From: Deltaproteobacteria bacterium | GTDB taxonomy: Bacteria; Desulfobacterota; Desulfobacteria; Desulfobacterales; JAFDCJ01 | NCBI GenBank assembly: GCA_019312835.1 | Contig: JAFDCJ010000341.1 | Span: 23,763-87,762, forward strand | Direction of reading: 5' to 3' | DNA: 64,000 nucleotides | In this document: positions 9,439 to 18,523 of the stretch, piece by piece | How positions within the stretch are numbered: position 1 is the stretch's first letter | Layout of the letters: each line of letters begins with the position of its first letter | Notes under the pieces: generated by a model | Databases searched by the model: none | Seen by the model: only the letters and a program-made list of their open reading frames with translations | What the model was told of the DNA's origin: nothing | Translations under genes and position numbers: made by a program

Positions 9439-10356
9439 ATGAATTTCAATCCATCTGAAATCGCTTCGCAATTGGCCGCCGCTGCCAAAGCAGATGTCCA
9501 GATCAACAAACCACTGGCGCCCTATACCTCCTATCAAATCGGCGGCCCCACAGCCGTCTGGGTTGCACCGGCAGCGGAGGGCGACGTCGGCAGGATTCTC
9601 GAACTCGTAAACCGCAACGACCTCCCGCTTTTCATACTGGGGCGGGGGTCGAACGTACTGATCTCAGACAGGGGATGGGATGGCGTCACCCTGTATCTGG
9701 GCAACAATCTCAGCGGTGTCACGTTTGACGGCAGAATGGCCAGGGCGCTGGCCGGCACCCTGCTACTGGAGGTGGTTCGGGCAGCCGTCAAAAGGGGCCT
9801 GGCCGGGATGGAGCAACTGGCCGGAATTCCAGGCGGGATCGGCGGCGCCCTGCGCATGAATGCCGGGGCCTTCGGACAGGAGATCGCTAGCACGACCCGT
9901 TCTGTCAAGGGCTTCCGGCACGACGGCTCGCCTTTTCAGGCCGCTCGCCAAGATATTACCTTCGACTACCGGCGGGTACCGGAGTTGGAAGATGTTATCA
10001 TTACCTCCGCTGATTTCGGTTTTGAAGAATCAGACCCGCACATTCTGTCCGGGCGTATGGAGGATATCCTCACCCTGCGCGCTAAAAAGCAGCCGCTTCG
10101 ATATCCCTCCTGCGGCAGTGTGTTTAAGCGACCTGCCGGCTATTATGCCGGGGCGCTGATTGAAGAGGCCGGACTCAAGGGGGAACGCATTGGCGGCGCA
10201 ATGATCAGCCCGAAGCATGCCGGATTTATCCTGAACGTGAATGGGGCCTCGGCTGCGGATGTTTATGCGTTGATCAATCTGATCGAAAACAGGGTTTTCG
10301 ATCGCTTCGGTGTAAAACTCGAGCGGGAAGTCCGGTTGATCGGAGAGTTTGATTGA
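9439..10356 (+). CDS. murB: UDP-N-acetylenolpyruvoylglucosamine reductase
   Basis: MurB motifs: YTSYQIGG, LGRGSNVLISD, GIPGGIGGALRMNAGAFG, YPSCGSVFKRP. Confidence 0.93.
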   Translation: MNFNPSEIASQLAAAAKADVQINKPLAPYTSYQIGGPTAVWVAPAAEGDVGRILELVNRNDLPLFILGRGSNVLISDRGWDGVTLYLGNNLSGVTFDGRMARALAGTLLLEVVRAAVKRGLAGMEQLAGIPGGIGGALRMNAGAFGQEIASTTRSVKGFRHDGSPFQAARQDITFDYRRVPELEDVIITSADFGFEESDPHILSGRMEDILTLRAKKQPLRYPSCGSVFKRPAGYYAGALIEEAGLKGERIGGAMISPKHAGFILNVNGASAADVYALINLIENRVFDRFGVKLEREVRLIGEFD

Positions 10357-11690
10357 ATCGGCTCCCATCAGCACCGGTCGACAGCCGGTACCTCACCCGT
10401 TTTTATATCCCCCTGGCCATCCAGGCTGCCTCCCAGGCTTTGTGTTATCCTCTGGTTGCCATGGTGGCCTCGCGCGGTCCCGGGGGACCCCTAAACCTGG
10501 CCGGTCTGGCTCAGGCCAATATCGTCATGTTCTTCTTCGGCATGTTTGCCATCAGCTATGTGACCACCGGAATGGTGTTCGCCAAGACACGCGAAGGATA
10601 TCAAAAATTCCGGTTTGTCACCCTTCTGACCGGTTTTACGGTCGTCATCATTCAGGCAATATTGTGTACCCCGGCCCTGGCGCATTTGCTTTTCGGTTCG
10701 GTAATTGGTCTGCCGGCAAGCATTGAGCAGCCGGCCCGGATCGGGTTTATGACCAGTATTCCGCTTCAGTTTCTCTTCTTTTTGCGAATCCCTTATTTTG
10801 TCGTCATGTACATCGGCAAGGCCACCGGCATGGCAAGCTTTGCGACCATTGGCCGCATAACCCTGACAGCCTTGCTGTCCCCGCTCTTTTGCATGCTGGA
10901 CCTGGTCGGCCCGGTCTGGGCGGTGGTCTGCCTGACCATCCCGGTGGCCATCGAAGTGCTGATGTCCAGGATATTCGCCGCCCCCTTTCTAAAATCCCTT
11001 GTATCTGAGCCGGAAAACCCGCCCAGGGCCCGGGAGATTTTCTGGTTTAATCTCCCGCTGTCAATGGGCGGTTATTTTCTTTCCATCTCCGCCATCATAC
11101 TGGCGGGATTCATCGCCCGGGCCCCGAATCCCGACCGCATTCTGCCGGTGTATTATCTGGCACTCGGCCTGGCCAACCCGATGGCCTTTGCAGCCACCCG
11201 CATTCAAACTGTCGTCCTGGCCTTTCCGCCCCGATCGGAAACCGATCGCCGGACCTTGCATTTTGCCGTGGCGGCCGGATTTACGCTGGGCCTTTTGCCG
11301 TTGATCTTCTCCCTGCCCGGTCTGATTGAGTTTTACTATGTCAAGCTGCAGAGGCTCACCGTCCAGGATCTCCAACTGGTGCGATTAACGGCGGTATCGC
11401 TGATATGCTTTCCGTTGAGCGTGGCCATCCGAGCCCAGAGTGAAGGTCTGGCCGCCTGGCAAAAAAAGCCGGTGACCGTTCTCGCCGGACATGCCCTGTT
11501 CATGGTCACCATGATCACCAGCGGTTTCACCCTGCTCAAATTCGGTGTCCCGGGGCACCTGATCGGACCGGTCGGACTGACCCTTGGCAGCCTGGCATCC
11601 TCAGCCACCATGCGGTTATTGCTCAACCGCGTCAAAGAACGGAATATCCCGGTGGGGCCGACGACGACATCCATCGGGCAAATCCGCTAA
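10353..11690 (+). CDS. MATE/polysaccharide-flippase-like integral membrane protein
   Basis: 445 aa, ~12 TM segments; TTG start overlapping the murB stop by 4 nt. Confidence 0.65.
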   Translation: MNRLPSAPVDSRYLTRFYIPLAIQAASQALCYPLVAMVASRGPGGPLNLAGLAQANIVMFFFGMFAISYVTTGMVFAKTREGYQKFRFVTLLTGFTVVIIQAILCTPALAHLLFGSVIGLPASIEQPARIGFMTSIPLQFLFFLRIPYFVVMYIGKATGMASFATIGRITLTALLSPLFCMLDLVGPVWAVVCLTIPVAIEVLMSRIFAAPFLKSLVSEPENPPRAREIFWFNLPLSMGGYFLSISAIILAGFIARAPNPDRILPVYYLALGLANPMAFAATRIQTVVLAFPPRSETDRRTLHFAVAAGFTLGLLPLIFSLPGLIEFYYVKLQRLTVQDLQLVRLTAVSLICFPLSVAIRAQSEGLAAWQKKPVTVLAGHALFMVTMITSGFTLLKFGVPGHLIGPVGLTLGSLASSATMRLLLNRVKERNIPVGPTTTSIGQIR

Positions 11691-11816
11691 AAACTGGCTT
11701 CAGAATACCATCTTATATTCGAATGCTGCGTTGCAAGCCGACGCAGGCGGGACTCCGCTTTTGCGTCGACCTGCGCCTTGCCTTCGAGCATAACCTGGCA
11801 TCCTGAAGCCAGTTTT
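11690..11816. repeat. 127-bp imperfect palindrome
   Basis: aaaactggcttcagaataccatcttatattcgaa... / ...ttcgagcataacctggcatcctgaagccagtttt. Confidence 0.8.
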
Positions 11817-12077
11817 GCGTATCTTATATGATCTTACGAAACGGCAACCGGTCAAACAAAGTCCTGCAACTTAAAGCCAGTTTTCAATATTTTCTATGGT
11901 CACGGTGCCGCTTTTGAGAAGTATTTCATTAAAAGTTAGAGCCTCTTGAATTTTGATAAAAATCTAACCAAAACAGCATTCAAGTTTCCCCGGAAAGTGC
12001 CGAAGAATTAATAGACAAGCCTATCCGTGCAGGCTTTTCAGGAAAACAAAAAGGCACTTTTAAAAGGGGATAATTCC

Positions 12078-12539
12078 ATGATTCACACAAATCCAAGATG
12101 TATACTTATCGGGTTGATGGCCTTTACCTTCGTTTGCTTTTTGAGCGGCAGCGTGTTTGCCGGCGGCGGTTTTAGCTTTAAGTGGGGCAACGATACGGAT
12201 GCCGGGCAGCAGCAGGTGAAAACCAAATCCAAACAGAAAACAGGCGGACCGCCCGCTCATGCTCCGGCTCATGGATATCGCGCCAAGTACCAGTACCGCT
12301 ATTATCCTTCAAGCAATGTGTATAAGGATACTGAAAGAGGCCTTTATTTTTATCTGAAAGGCGACAGGTGGGAGGTCGGCGCATCTTTGCCGCTACCCCT
12401 GAGAGAAAAGCTGGGAGAATCCGTCAGCCTTGAGTTGGATACCGACAAACCGTATATTCATCATGCGGAGCATGTTAAAAAATACCCGCCCAGGAAATCC
12501 AAGCCCAAAAAGAAAAACAAATGGGCCAGGACAAAATAG
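12078..12539 (+). CDS. Hypothetical exported protein
   Basis: Signal peptide; conserved-looking YYPSSNVYKDTERGLYFYLKGDRWEVGASLP. Confidence 0.65.
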   Translation: MIHTNPRCILIGLMAFTFVCFLSGSVFAGGGFSFKWGNDTDAGQQQVKTKSKQKTGGPPAHAPAHGYRAKYQYRYYPSSNVYKDTERGLYFYLKGDRWEVGASLPLPLREKLGESVSLELDTDKPYIHHAEHVKKYPPRKSKPKKKNKWARTK

Positions 12540-13315
12540 GCGCGGCGTCTCGGCCCGATGTGATCTGATGACGTGCTGGGTACCGGTGCTGAAAGCTGCC
12601 CGATCACAGCCGGCGGTTTTCAGCGCCAGTGCATTCTAGCGCGTCATTGACGTTTTCTACAAGCCTGAAATGGATGCCCCCGGCGCGGATATATTTCAGG
12701 GATAGCGTCTAATAATTTCTTGACAACCGACCTCATTTTCGATAGGCAAACATTGTACAGATCGTCTATGAATCGGATTTGACGACCAGCATCGATTCTG
12801 TTCTCAACATCTCTTCAGATTTGTTCTTCGCATCTGGATCCTCCTCCAGGCTGACACCTGATACCGAGCAGACAATATCCTGACCGCAGCTAGGCTTAAA
12901 CAACAATCTCCCGTAAATTATTAACCCTTATGGAGATGGCTACCCTGCGGATTTTGGGAAGGTGCCCGTATCAAGACCTTCAGAAGTTCGCCCTCACTCG
13001 AAAATTTTCTTTCATGTTAATCGCCGCCCGGTCGGGCTGCCAGGCTAATCCGGCCCTGTAAGCCATTGCGGGCGGCACATAACAATAACGCCCAAGAATG
13101 AAAGGAGGACCTCTATCATCACATCACGCAGCATTGTTCGGAAAGCGGATGCCATCTTTCCGGCGAATGGGTGATCCTGACCGATCCGGTGATTGCGGGT
13201 ATGGGGGAAATCAGGCAGTTAATGGCGCGCGGATGCTTAAGCGTTTATGCAAATGGACCGCCTTATTCGTTTATTGCAAATTGCTGGTCTATACCAGCAG
13301 AAAGGAGAAACGAAT

Positions 13316-14470
13316 ATGAAAAAGGAGAAAAAGATTTTAAACAAAACTCCCGACAAAATTTCAAGACGGTCAATGATCAAAGGCATGGCTGCCGCAGCCG
13401 GTGCGGCAGCTGCGGCAGTCGGGTTTCCCTGGGTCAAACGCAGCGCCGCCCAAGCACCGATCGTCCTGAAAATGCAAAGCACATGGCCCACCAAGGATAT
13501 TTTCCATGAGGACTTTCTTGATTGGGTCAAGAAGGTGGAAGAGATGACCGGGGGCCGCTTGAGGATCGACGCCCTGCCGGCAGGTGCCGTCGTGCCTGCC
13601 TTTGAATTGATCGAAGCCGTCAGCCGGGGCACGCTGGATGGCGGCCATGGCGTTTCCGCCTACTGGTTCGGTCGCAACCGTGCCGTCAGCCTTTTCGGCA
13701 CCGGTCCGTCTTTTGGATTGGACGCCGAGGGAATGCTGTCGTGGATTTATTATGGCGGCGGGGCGGAGCTTTATCGTGAACTCATTCAGGATGTTCTTAG
13801 GATGGAAGTCGTCTCTTTCTTCCACGGACCCATGCCAACGCAGCCCCTGGGATGGTTCAGGGACGAGATCAAAGACCCGGGCGCAATCAAAAACCTCAGG
13901 TACCGGACCGTGGGGCTCTCAGCCAGCCTCTTTCAGGAAATGGGGGCGGCGGTTAAAATTCTGCCCGGCGGCGAGATCATTCCATCGATGGAGCGCGGTG
14001 TTCTGGATGCAGCCGAGTTCAACAACATGTCCTCTGACAAACTCCTGGGATTTCCGGATGTAAGAAAGCTCTGCATGCTGCAAAGCTACCATCAGCCCTG
14101 CGAGTTCTTTGAGGTCACGTTCAACAAAACCAAGTGGGAGACAATTCCGCAAGATCTGCAGAGCATTGTCAAATATTCTCTGATGGCCCAATCTGCCGAT
14201 ATGAGTTGGAAGTTCCATGACCGCAACTCTTCTGACATGATCGAAATGGAGCAACAAAGAGGCGTAAAATTTCACGTAACCCCGACCTCCGTGCTCAAAG
14301 AGCAATGCAAGGCATGGGACCGCATCATCGCGCGCGAGAGCAAGGAGAATGATTTCTTTGCCCGCGTCATCAAATCCCAGAAGGATTATGCCCGTCGGGT
14401 GGTCCGCTGGCGCTCACAGGTCATGGTCGAAAACAACACCGCCTACGAACACTGGTTTGGAAAAGTCTGA
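13316..14470 (+). CDS. TRAP transporter substrate-binding protein (DctP type, Tat signal)
   Basis: SRRSMIKGMAAAAGAAAAAVGFP Tat signal; LKMQSTWPTKDIFHEDFLDWVKKVEEMTGGRLRID; followed by DctQ/DctM genes. Confidence 0.92.
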   Translation: MKKEKKILNKTPDKISRRSMIKGMAAAAGAAAAAVGFPWVKRSAAQAPIVLKMQSTWPTKDIFHEDFLDWVKKVEEMTGGRLRIDALPAGAVVPAFELIEAVSRGTLDGGHGVSAYWFGRNRAVSLFGTGPSFGLDAEGMLSWIYYGGGAELYRELIQDVLRMEVVSFFHGPMPTQPLGWFRDEIKDPGAIKNLRYRTVGLSASLFQEMGAAVKILPGGEIIPSMERGVLDAAEFNNMSSDKLLGFPDVRKLCMLQSYHQPCEFFEVTFNKTKWETIPQDLQSIVKYSLMAQSADMSWKFHDRNSSDMIEMEQQRGVKFHVTPTSVLKEQCKAWDRIIARESKENDFFARVIKSQKDYARRVVRWRSQVMVENNTAYEHWFGKV

Positions 14471-14561
14471 TCAGGAATTTAGTTATTTTTAAACAACCCG
14501 GGACGTCCAACTCTGGCAGGGACGTCCCCTTTAATCAAACCGTTTAGCAAGGAGAGGTCTA

Positions 14562-15071
14562 TTGGTGGATAAATTCGTTAAATTCATTGACGGTATCAGC
14601 CATTGGGTCGGCAAAATCTTTGCCCTGCTCTTTCTGCCGCTGGTTTACGCCTTGGTTCATGAAATCGTTGCCACCAAGGTTTTTGCCAGACCGACCGTGT
14701 GGGCCTTTGATTTGAGCTACATGCTCTATGGGGCCATCTTTATGATGGGAGCCGCATATACGCTGGCCATCGATGGCCATGTTCGCGGCGATATGTTCTA
14801 TCGCCTCTGGCGACCCCGGGTACAGGCAACGGTAGATCTCGTTTTATACATTCTGGTCTTCTTTCCTGCAATGATCGCTCTTCTGTATGCCGGCTGGTCT
14901 TACGCGTATTACTCATTTTCCATCAATGAAAAATCACTTCAAAGTCCCTTCGGGCCCATCATCTGGCCGCTTAAAATGGTCATCCCGGCAACCGCATTTC
15001 TCATGTTGCTTCAGGGCATTGCCCAGGTCATTAAATGTATACGCTGTCTTCAGCGGGGGAGGTGGGAATGA
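14562..15071 (+). CDS. TRAP transporter small permease (DctQ type)
   Basis: 169 aa, 4 TM, position between DctP and DctM; GGAGAGG RBS. Confidence 0.88.
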   Translation: MVDKFVKFIDGISHWVGKIFALLFLPLVYALVHEIVATKVFARPTVWAFDLSYMLYGAIFMMGAAYTLAIDGHVRGDMFYRLWRPRVQATVDLVLYILVFFPAMIALLYAGWSYAYYSFSINEKSLQSPFGPIIWPLKMVIPATAFLMLLQGIAQVIKCIRCLQRGRWE

Positions 15072-16390
15072 GTCCCGAAATCCTTGGAATGATCATGCTG
15101 GCGTTGCTCTGTATCGCCATCTTTGTGGGATACCCAACCTGTATTACCCTTCTGGCTCTCGGCTTTTTCTTCGGGTGGGTCGGTTTCGGGCTGGAGCGGG
15201 TCGCCAATCTGATGGTTTCCCGGTATTTCTTCGTCATGTCAAACGATGTGCTTATTCCGGTGTGTATTTTCGTATTCATGGGCTATGTGGTGGAACGCTC
15301 TGGTATTCTTGACCGGCTTTTCCGTTCCATCCAGGTGGCCACCGGACCGGTGCGGGGATCGTTGTACTTTACAGTGTTGCTGACCTGTACCATCTTCGCC
15401 GCCGCCACGGGTATAATTGGTGCTTCGGTAACCATCATGGGCCTTTTGGCCATGCCTGCCATGATGCGGGCCAAATACGATGTGCGGCTTTCAGCCGGGG
15501 TGATTACCGGGGGCGGATGCCTCGGCATTCTGATTCCGCCAAGTGTTCTTCTGATCCTGTATGGCGCCACGGCCGGAGTGTCCACGGTTAAACTCTATGC
15601 CGGTGCCATTTTCCCGGGTCTTATTCTCTTCGGACTGTATGTCAGCTTCGTTGCTGTTATGGTTTACATCAGACCCCGGCTGGGACCAGCCCTGCCCAAG
15701 GAAGAAAGGGATTTCCCGCTGAAGCAGATTGTCTGGATGCTGGGGACTTCAGTGCTCCCTGTGGCGGTGCTCATCTTTTTTGTCCTTGGATCGATCGTTA
15801 CCGGTTGGGCGGCGCCCACGGAAGCTTCGGCCTGCGGTGCATTGGGGGCCCTGATCTTGAGCGCGGTGTATGGCAAACTAAACTGGAGTATGTTGAAAGA
15901 TGCCATGCTCGAGTCCATTAGAACCTCCAGCATGGTTCTCTTTTTGATGTGTGGATCAAGCCTATTCGCATCCGTCTTTGCGCTTCTGGGCGGCGCCCAG
16001 GTCATCGAAGATTTCGTGCTGGGTCTCAACCTTTCACCGGGGGCCTTTATCTGGATATCCATGGCTGTTATTTTCCTGCTGGGATGGCCGCTGGAGTGGA
16101 CAGAGATAATCATTATCTTTCTGCCCCTGTTTCTGCCGCTGTTGCCCCATTTCAACGTTGATCCGCTCTGGTTCGGCATCCTGGTGGCTGTCAACCTCCA
16201 GACCGCTTTTCTTTCACCACCGGTTGCAATGGCCGCTTTTTATCTAAAGGGCGTCTCACCATCGCAGGTCACACTGATGGATATTTATTGGGGTATGGGA
16301 GCTTTCATGGTGCTCCAGGTAATCGGTCTGGTCATCGTCTTTATGTTCCCGGAGCTTTCCACCTGGCTGCCGCAGGTTGTATTCGGATAG
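15068..16390 (+). CDS. TRAP transporter large permease (DctM type)
   Basis: ATGA overlap with DctQ; GIIGASVTIMGLLAMPAM, GGGCLGILIPPSVLLILYG. Confidence 0.93.
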   Translation: MSPEILGMIMLALLCIAIFVGYPTCITLLALGFFFGWVGFGLERVANLMVSRYFFVMSNDVLIPVCIFVFMGYVVERSGILDRLFRSIQVATGPVRGSLYFTVLLTCTIFAAATGIIGASVTIMGLLAMPAMMRAKYDVRLSAGVITGGGCLGILIPPSVLLILYGATAGVSTVKLYAGAIFPGLILFGLYVSFVAVMVYIRPRLGPALPKEERDFPLKQIVWMLGTSVLPVAVLIFFVLGSIVTGWAAPTEASACGALGALILSAVYGKLNWSMLKDAMLESIRTSSMVLFLMCGSSLFASVFALLGGAQVIEDFVLGLNLSPGAFIWISMAVIFLLGWPLEWTEIIIIFLPLFLPLLPHFNVDPLWFGILVAVNLQTAFLSPPVAMAAFYLKGVSPSQVTLMDIYWGMGAFMVLQVIGLVIVFMFPELSTWLPQVVFG

Positions 16391-16500
16391 AAGACATTTC
16401 ACGTCTTTTCGTCACTATAGTTTTAAAGATTTCAGGATGACAAGCGCCACGGGCACGACGACCGCGAGCATTTTATCTGGGCTGGCGGTCCCGCATATGA

Positions 16501-16716
16501 TCATTTAATGCAATTTTGAAAAATGCTTGTATTCCCGGCACTGGATGCGCTCTGAGGGACCCTCTCCATCGCCTCTTCAATACAATCCTCAGGCCCACCC
16601 CGGTACCTGATAATCTCGGCTTTTTCTTTTTTCCCGTTCACGGCAAATACTTCCGCGCAACGCGCAATCCAGCTTTCGCAGCCAATGCATGCGCAAAAGG
16701 TTGTGAATTGCTCTGG
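16501..16716 (-). pseudogene. Degenerate [4Fe-4S] ferredoxin relic
   Basis: Minus frame: PEQFTTFCACIGCESWIARCAEVFAVNGKKEKAEIIRYRGGPEDCIEEAMERVPQSAS...*; ferredoxin pattern with third Cys->Trp and final CP->VP, no credible start. Confidence 0.5.
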
Positions 16717-16857
16717 CGCTATTGCTGCAGCTTGGCCCCGAATGGTGAACCCTGCTCGTGGGGGCGAAGTGCTTTGGGCCGCGATCCAGGCCCTGAACCT
16801 GGGAGTCAGTTTTTTATTGACAGGACCCCGCCAAAATCTTAGTTGCTATAGTCTTTG

Positions 16858-16998
16858 ATTCAACGACCACCCGCAAAACGGGTGGTTTGGGTTTCCCCAC
16901 CCTTATGGGCGGGGGGAGACAAAAGCACGCCAGTGCTTCAAACGTTGCGGGTGTAGCCGGGTGATAGTCCCGCAATGGCGGGATTTGAAAACAACCAA
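16858..16998 (+). ncRNA. Multi-hairpin structured element, copy A (HEARO/omega-RNA-like candidate)
   Basis: Three consecutive hairpins (cacccgcaaaacgggtg; ccccacccttatgggcgggg; aagcacgccagtgctt), flanking caacg...cgttg pairing; homologous to 63062-63197 on the other strand. Confidence 0.5.
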
Positions 16999-17030
16999 AA
17001 AAAGACCTGCGCCGGCTAAGGGATCTATCA

Positions 17031-18218
17031 ATGGCGTCTGACTCCACTCCAAAAACAGAATCAAGCCCCGCCGGCACAGACCGGCGTTTTGACACCGAAA
17101 AAATCCTGGCGTTGTCCATCGGCCATTTTATCCATGATGTCTATACCGGTTTTCTGGCGCCGCTGTTGCCGCTCTTGATCGAAAAGCTGTCCCTGTCCCT
17201 GACCCAGGCGGGCTTTTTGTCGACGATCATGCAACTGCCGGCCTTGCTCAATCCGCATATCGGCCAATTGGCCGATCGCATCAGCGGGCGCTATTTTGTC
17301 ATTCTGGCCCCGGCTCTCACAGCCGTTCCCATGAGCCTGATCGGCATGGCCCCCAGCTACGGTGTTCTGCTGATTCTGATGTTTATTACCGGTGTCAGCG
17401 TCTCCGTATGGCATGTACCGGCACCGGTGATGATTGCGGAATTGTCGGCCGCCAGAAAAGGCCGCGGCATGAGTTTTTTCATGACAGGCGGTGAGCTGGC
17501 CCGCAGCGTGGGACCATTGGTCGCGGTGGGCGCCGTTTCTGTTTTCGGGCTGGAAGATTTCTACCCGGTAATGATATTCGGCCTGCTGGCAACGGTTTGG
17601 CTGTATTTTAAGCTTCGAACGATTCCGGTCAGGCAGGTTGGTTCGCGCCGCAAATTTTCGGTTCTGGAAACCTGGCGCACGCTGAGCTTTGTTTTACTGC
17701 CGCTTTCGGCCATTCTCGTTGCCCGCGGTTTCATGCACGCCGCCATGACCGCATTTTTGCCGACCTACATCAAAATGGAAACCGGCAACCTCTGGCTGGC
17801 CGGCATTGCGCTGACCCTGTTTGAAGCTGCCGGTGTAGCCGGTGTTTTAATGGCCGGCTCCATCAGCGACTGGTTTGGGCGCCGCAAAACCCTGCTCGTC
17901 TCGCTGCTGGGAGCGCCCCTTTTCCTTTTTATATTTACGTTAAGCGGCGGGTGGATCCGGCTGGCGGCTCTGATTGCAACCGGATTTACCCTCTTGTCAA
18001 CCAGCCCCGTCATGCTGGCACTGGTCCAGGAAAATGCCAGACAGGCGCCCGCAGCCGCCAACGGCTTTTATATGATGGCCTCATTTATCGCCCGCTCGGC
18101 AGTGGTTGTGGTGGTCGGGTTTATCGCCGATAGGATCGGATTGAATGCCACCTATCTGATTAGTGCCGCCATGGGCCTGGTCGGCATTCCCTTTGTGCTG
18201 ATGCTGCCCAGGAAGTAG
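17031..18218 (+). CDS. MFS transporter (fosmidomycin-resistance-like)
   Basis: LALSIGHFIHDVYTGFLAPLLPLLIEKLSLSLTQAGFL; 12 TM. Confidence 0.85.
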   Translation: MASDSTPKTESSPAGTDRRFDTEKILALSIGHFIHDVYTGFLAPLLPLLIEKLSLSLTQAGFLSTIMQLPALLNPHIGQLADRISGRYFVILAPALTAVPMSLIGMAPSYGVLLILMFITGVSVSVWHVPAPVMIAELSAARKGRGMSFFMTGGELARSVGPLVAVGAVSVFGLEDFYPVMIFGLLATVWLYFKLRTIPVRQVGSRRKFSVLETWRTLSFVLLPLSAILVARGFMHAAMTAFLPTYIKMETGNLWLAGIALTLFEAAGVAGVLMAGSISDWFGRRKTLLVSLLGAPLFLFIFTLSGGWIRLAALIATGFTLLSTSPVMLALVQENARQAPAAANGFYMMASFIARSAVVVVVGFIADRIGLNATYLISAAMGLVGIPFVLMLPRK

Positions 18219-18284
18219 AGCTGAGCACAATAGTAAAAAATCTACTTGGAATTGAAAACTGGCACATAGTAGCCTCCCTTTAGC

Positions 18285-18468
18285 TGGAGTATTGGAGTAG
18301 CGGAGTGTTGGAGTATTGGAATGCAAGTCAGAAAAGAACCATACGTATCATCTATACAATTGGATGCTTTTCTTGTAATTCCATGTTAAATTTCAGAAAT
18401 ATTTTTAGAACAGGCTGGACCTCACCAATCCATTACTCCATTGCTCCAGTACTCCAACACGCCAACAC
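18285..18468. repeat. tggagtattgg-type simple repeat with inverted counterpart
   Basis: 18285-18324 tggagtattggagtagcggagtgttggagtattggaatgc; 18425-18468 ccaatccattactccattgctccagtactccaacacgccaacac. Confidence 0.7.
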
Positions 18469-18523
18469 ATATAGAAATAGCGCTCGATTACAATAAATCC
18501 AATAGTCACCTCTGGGAGCACAT

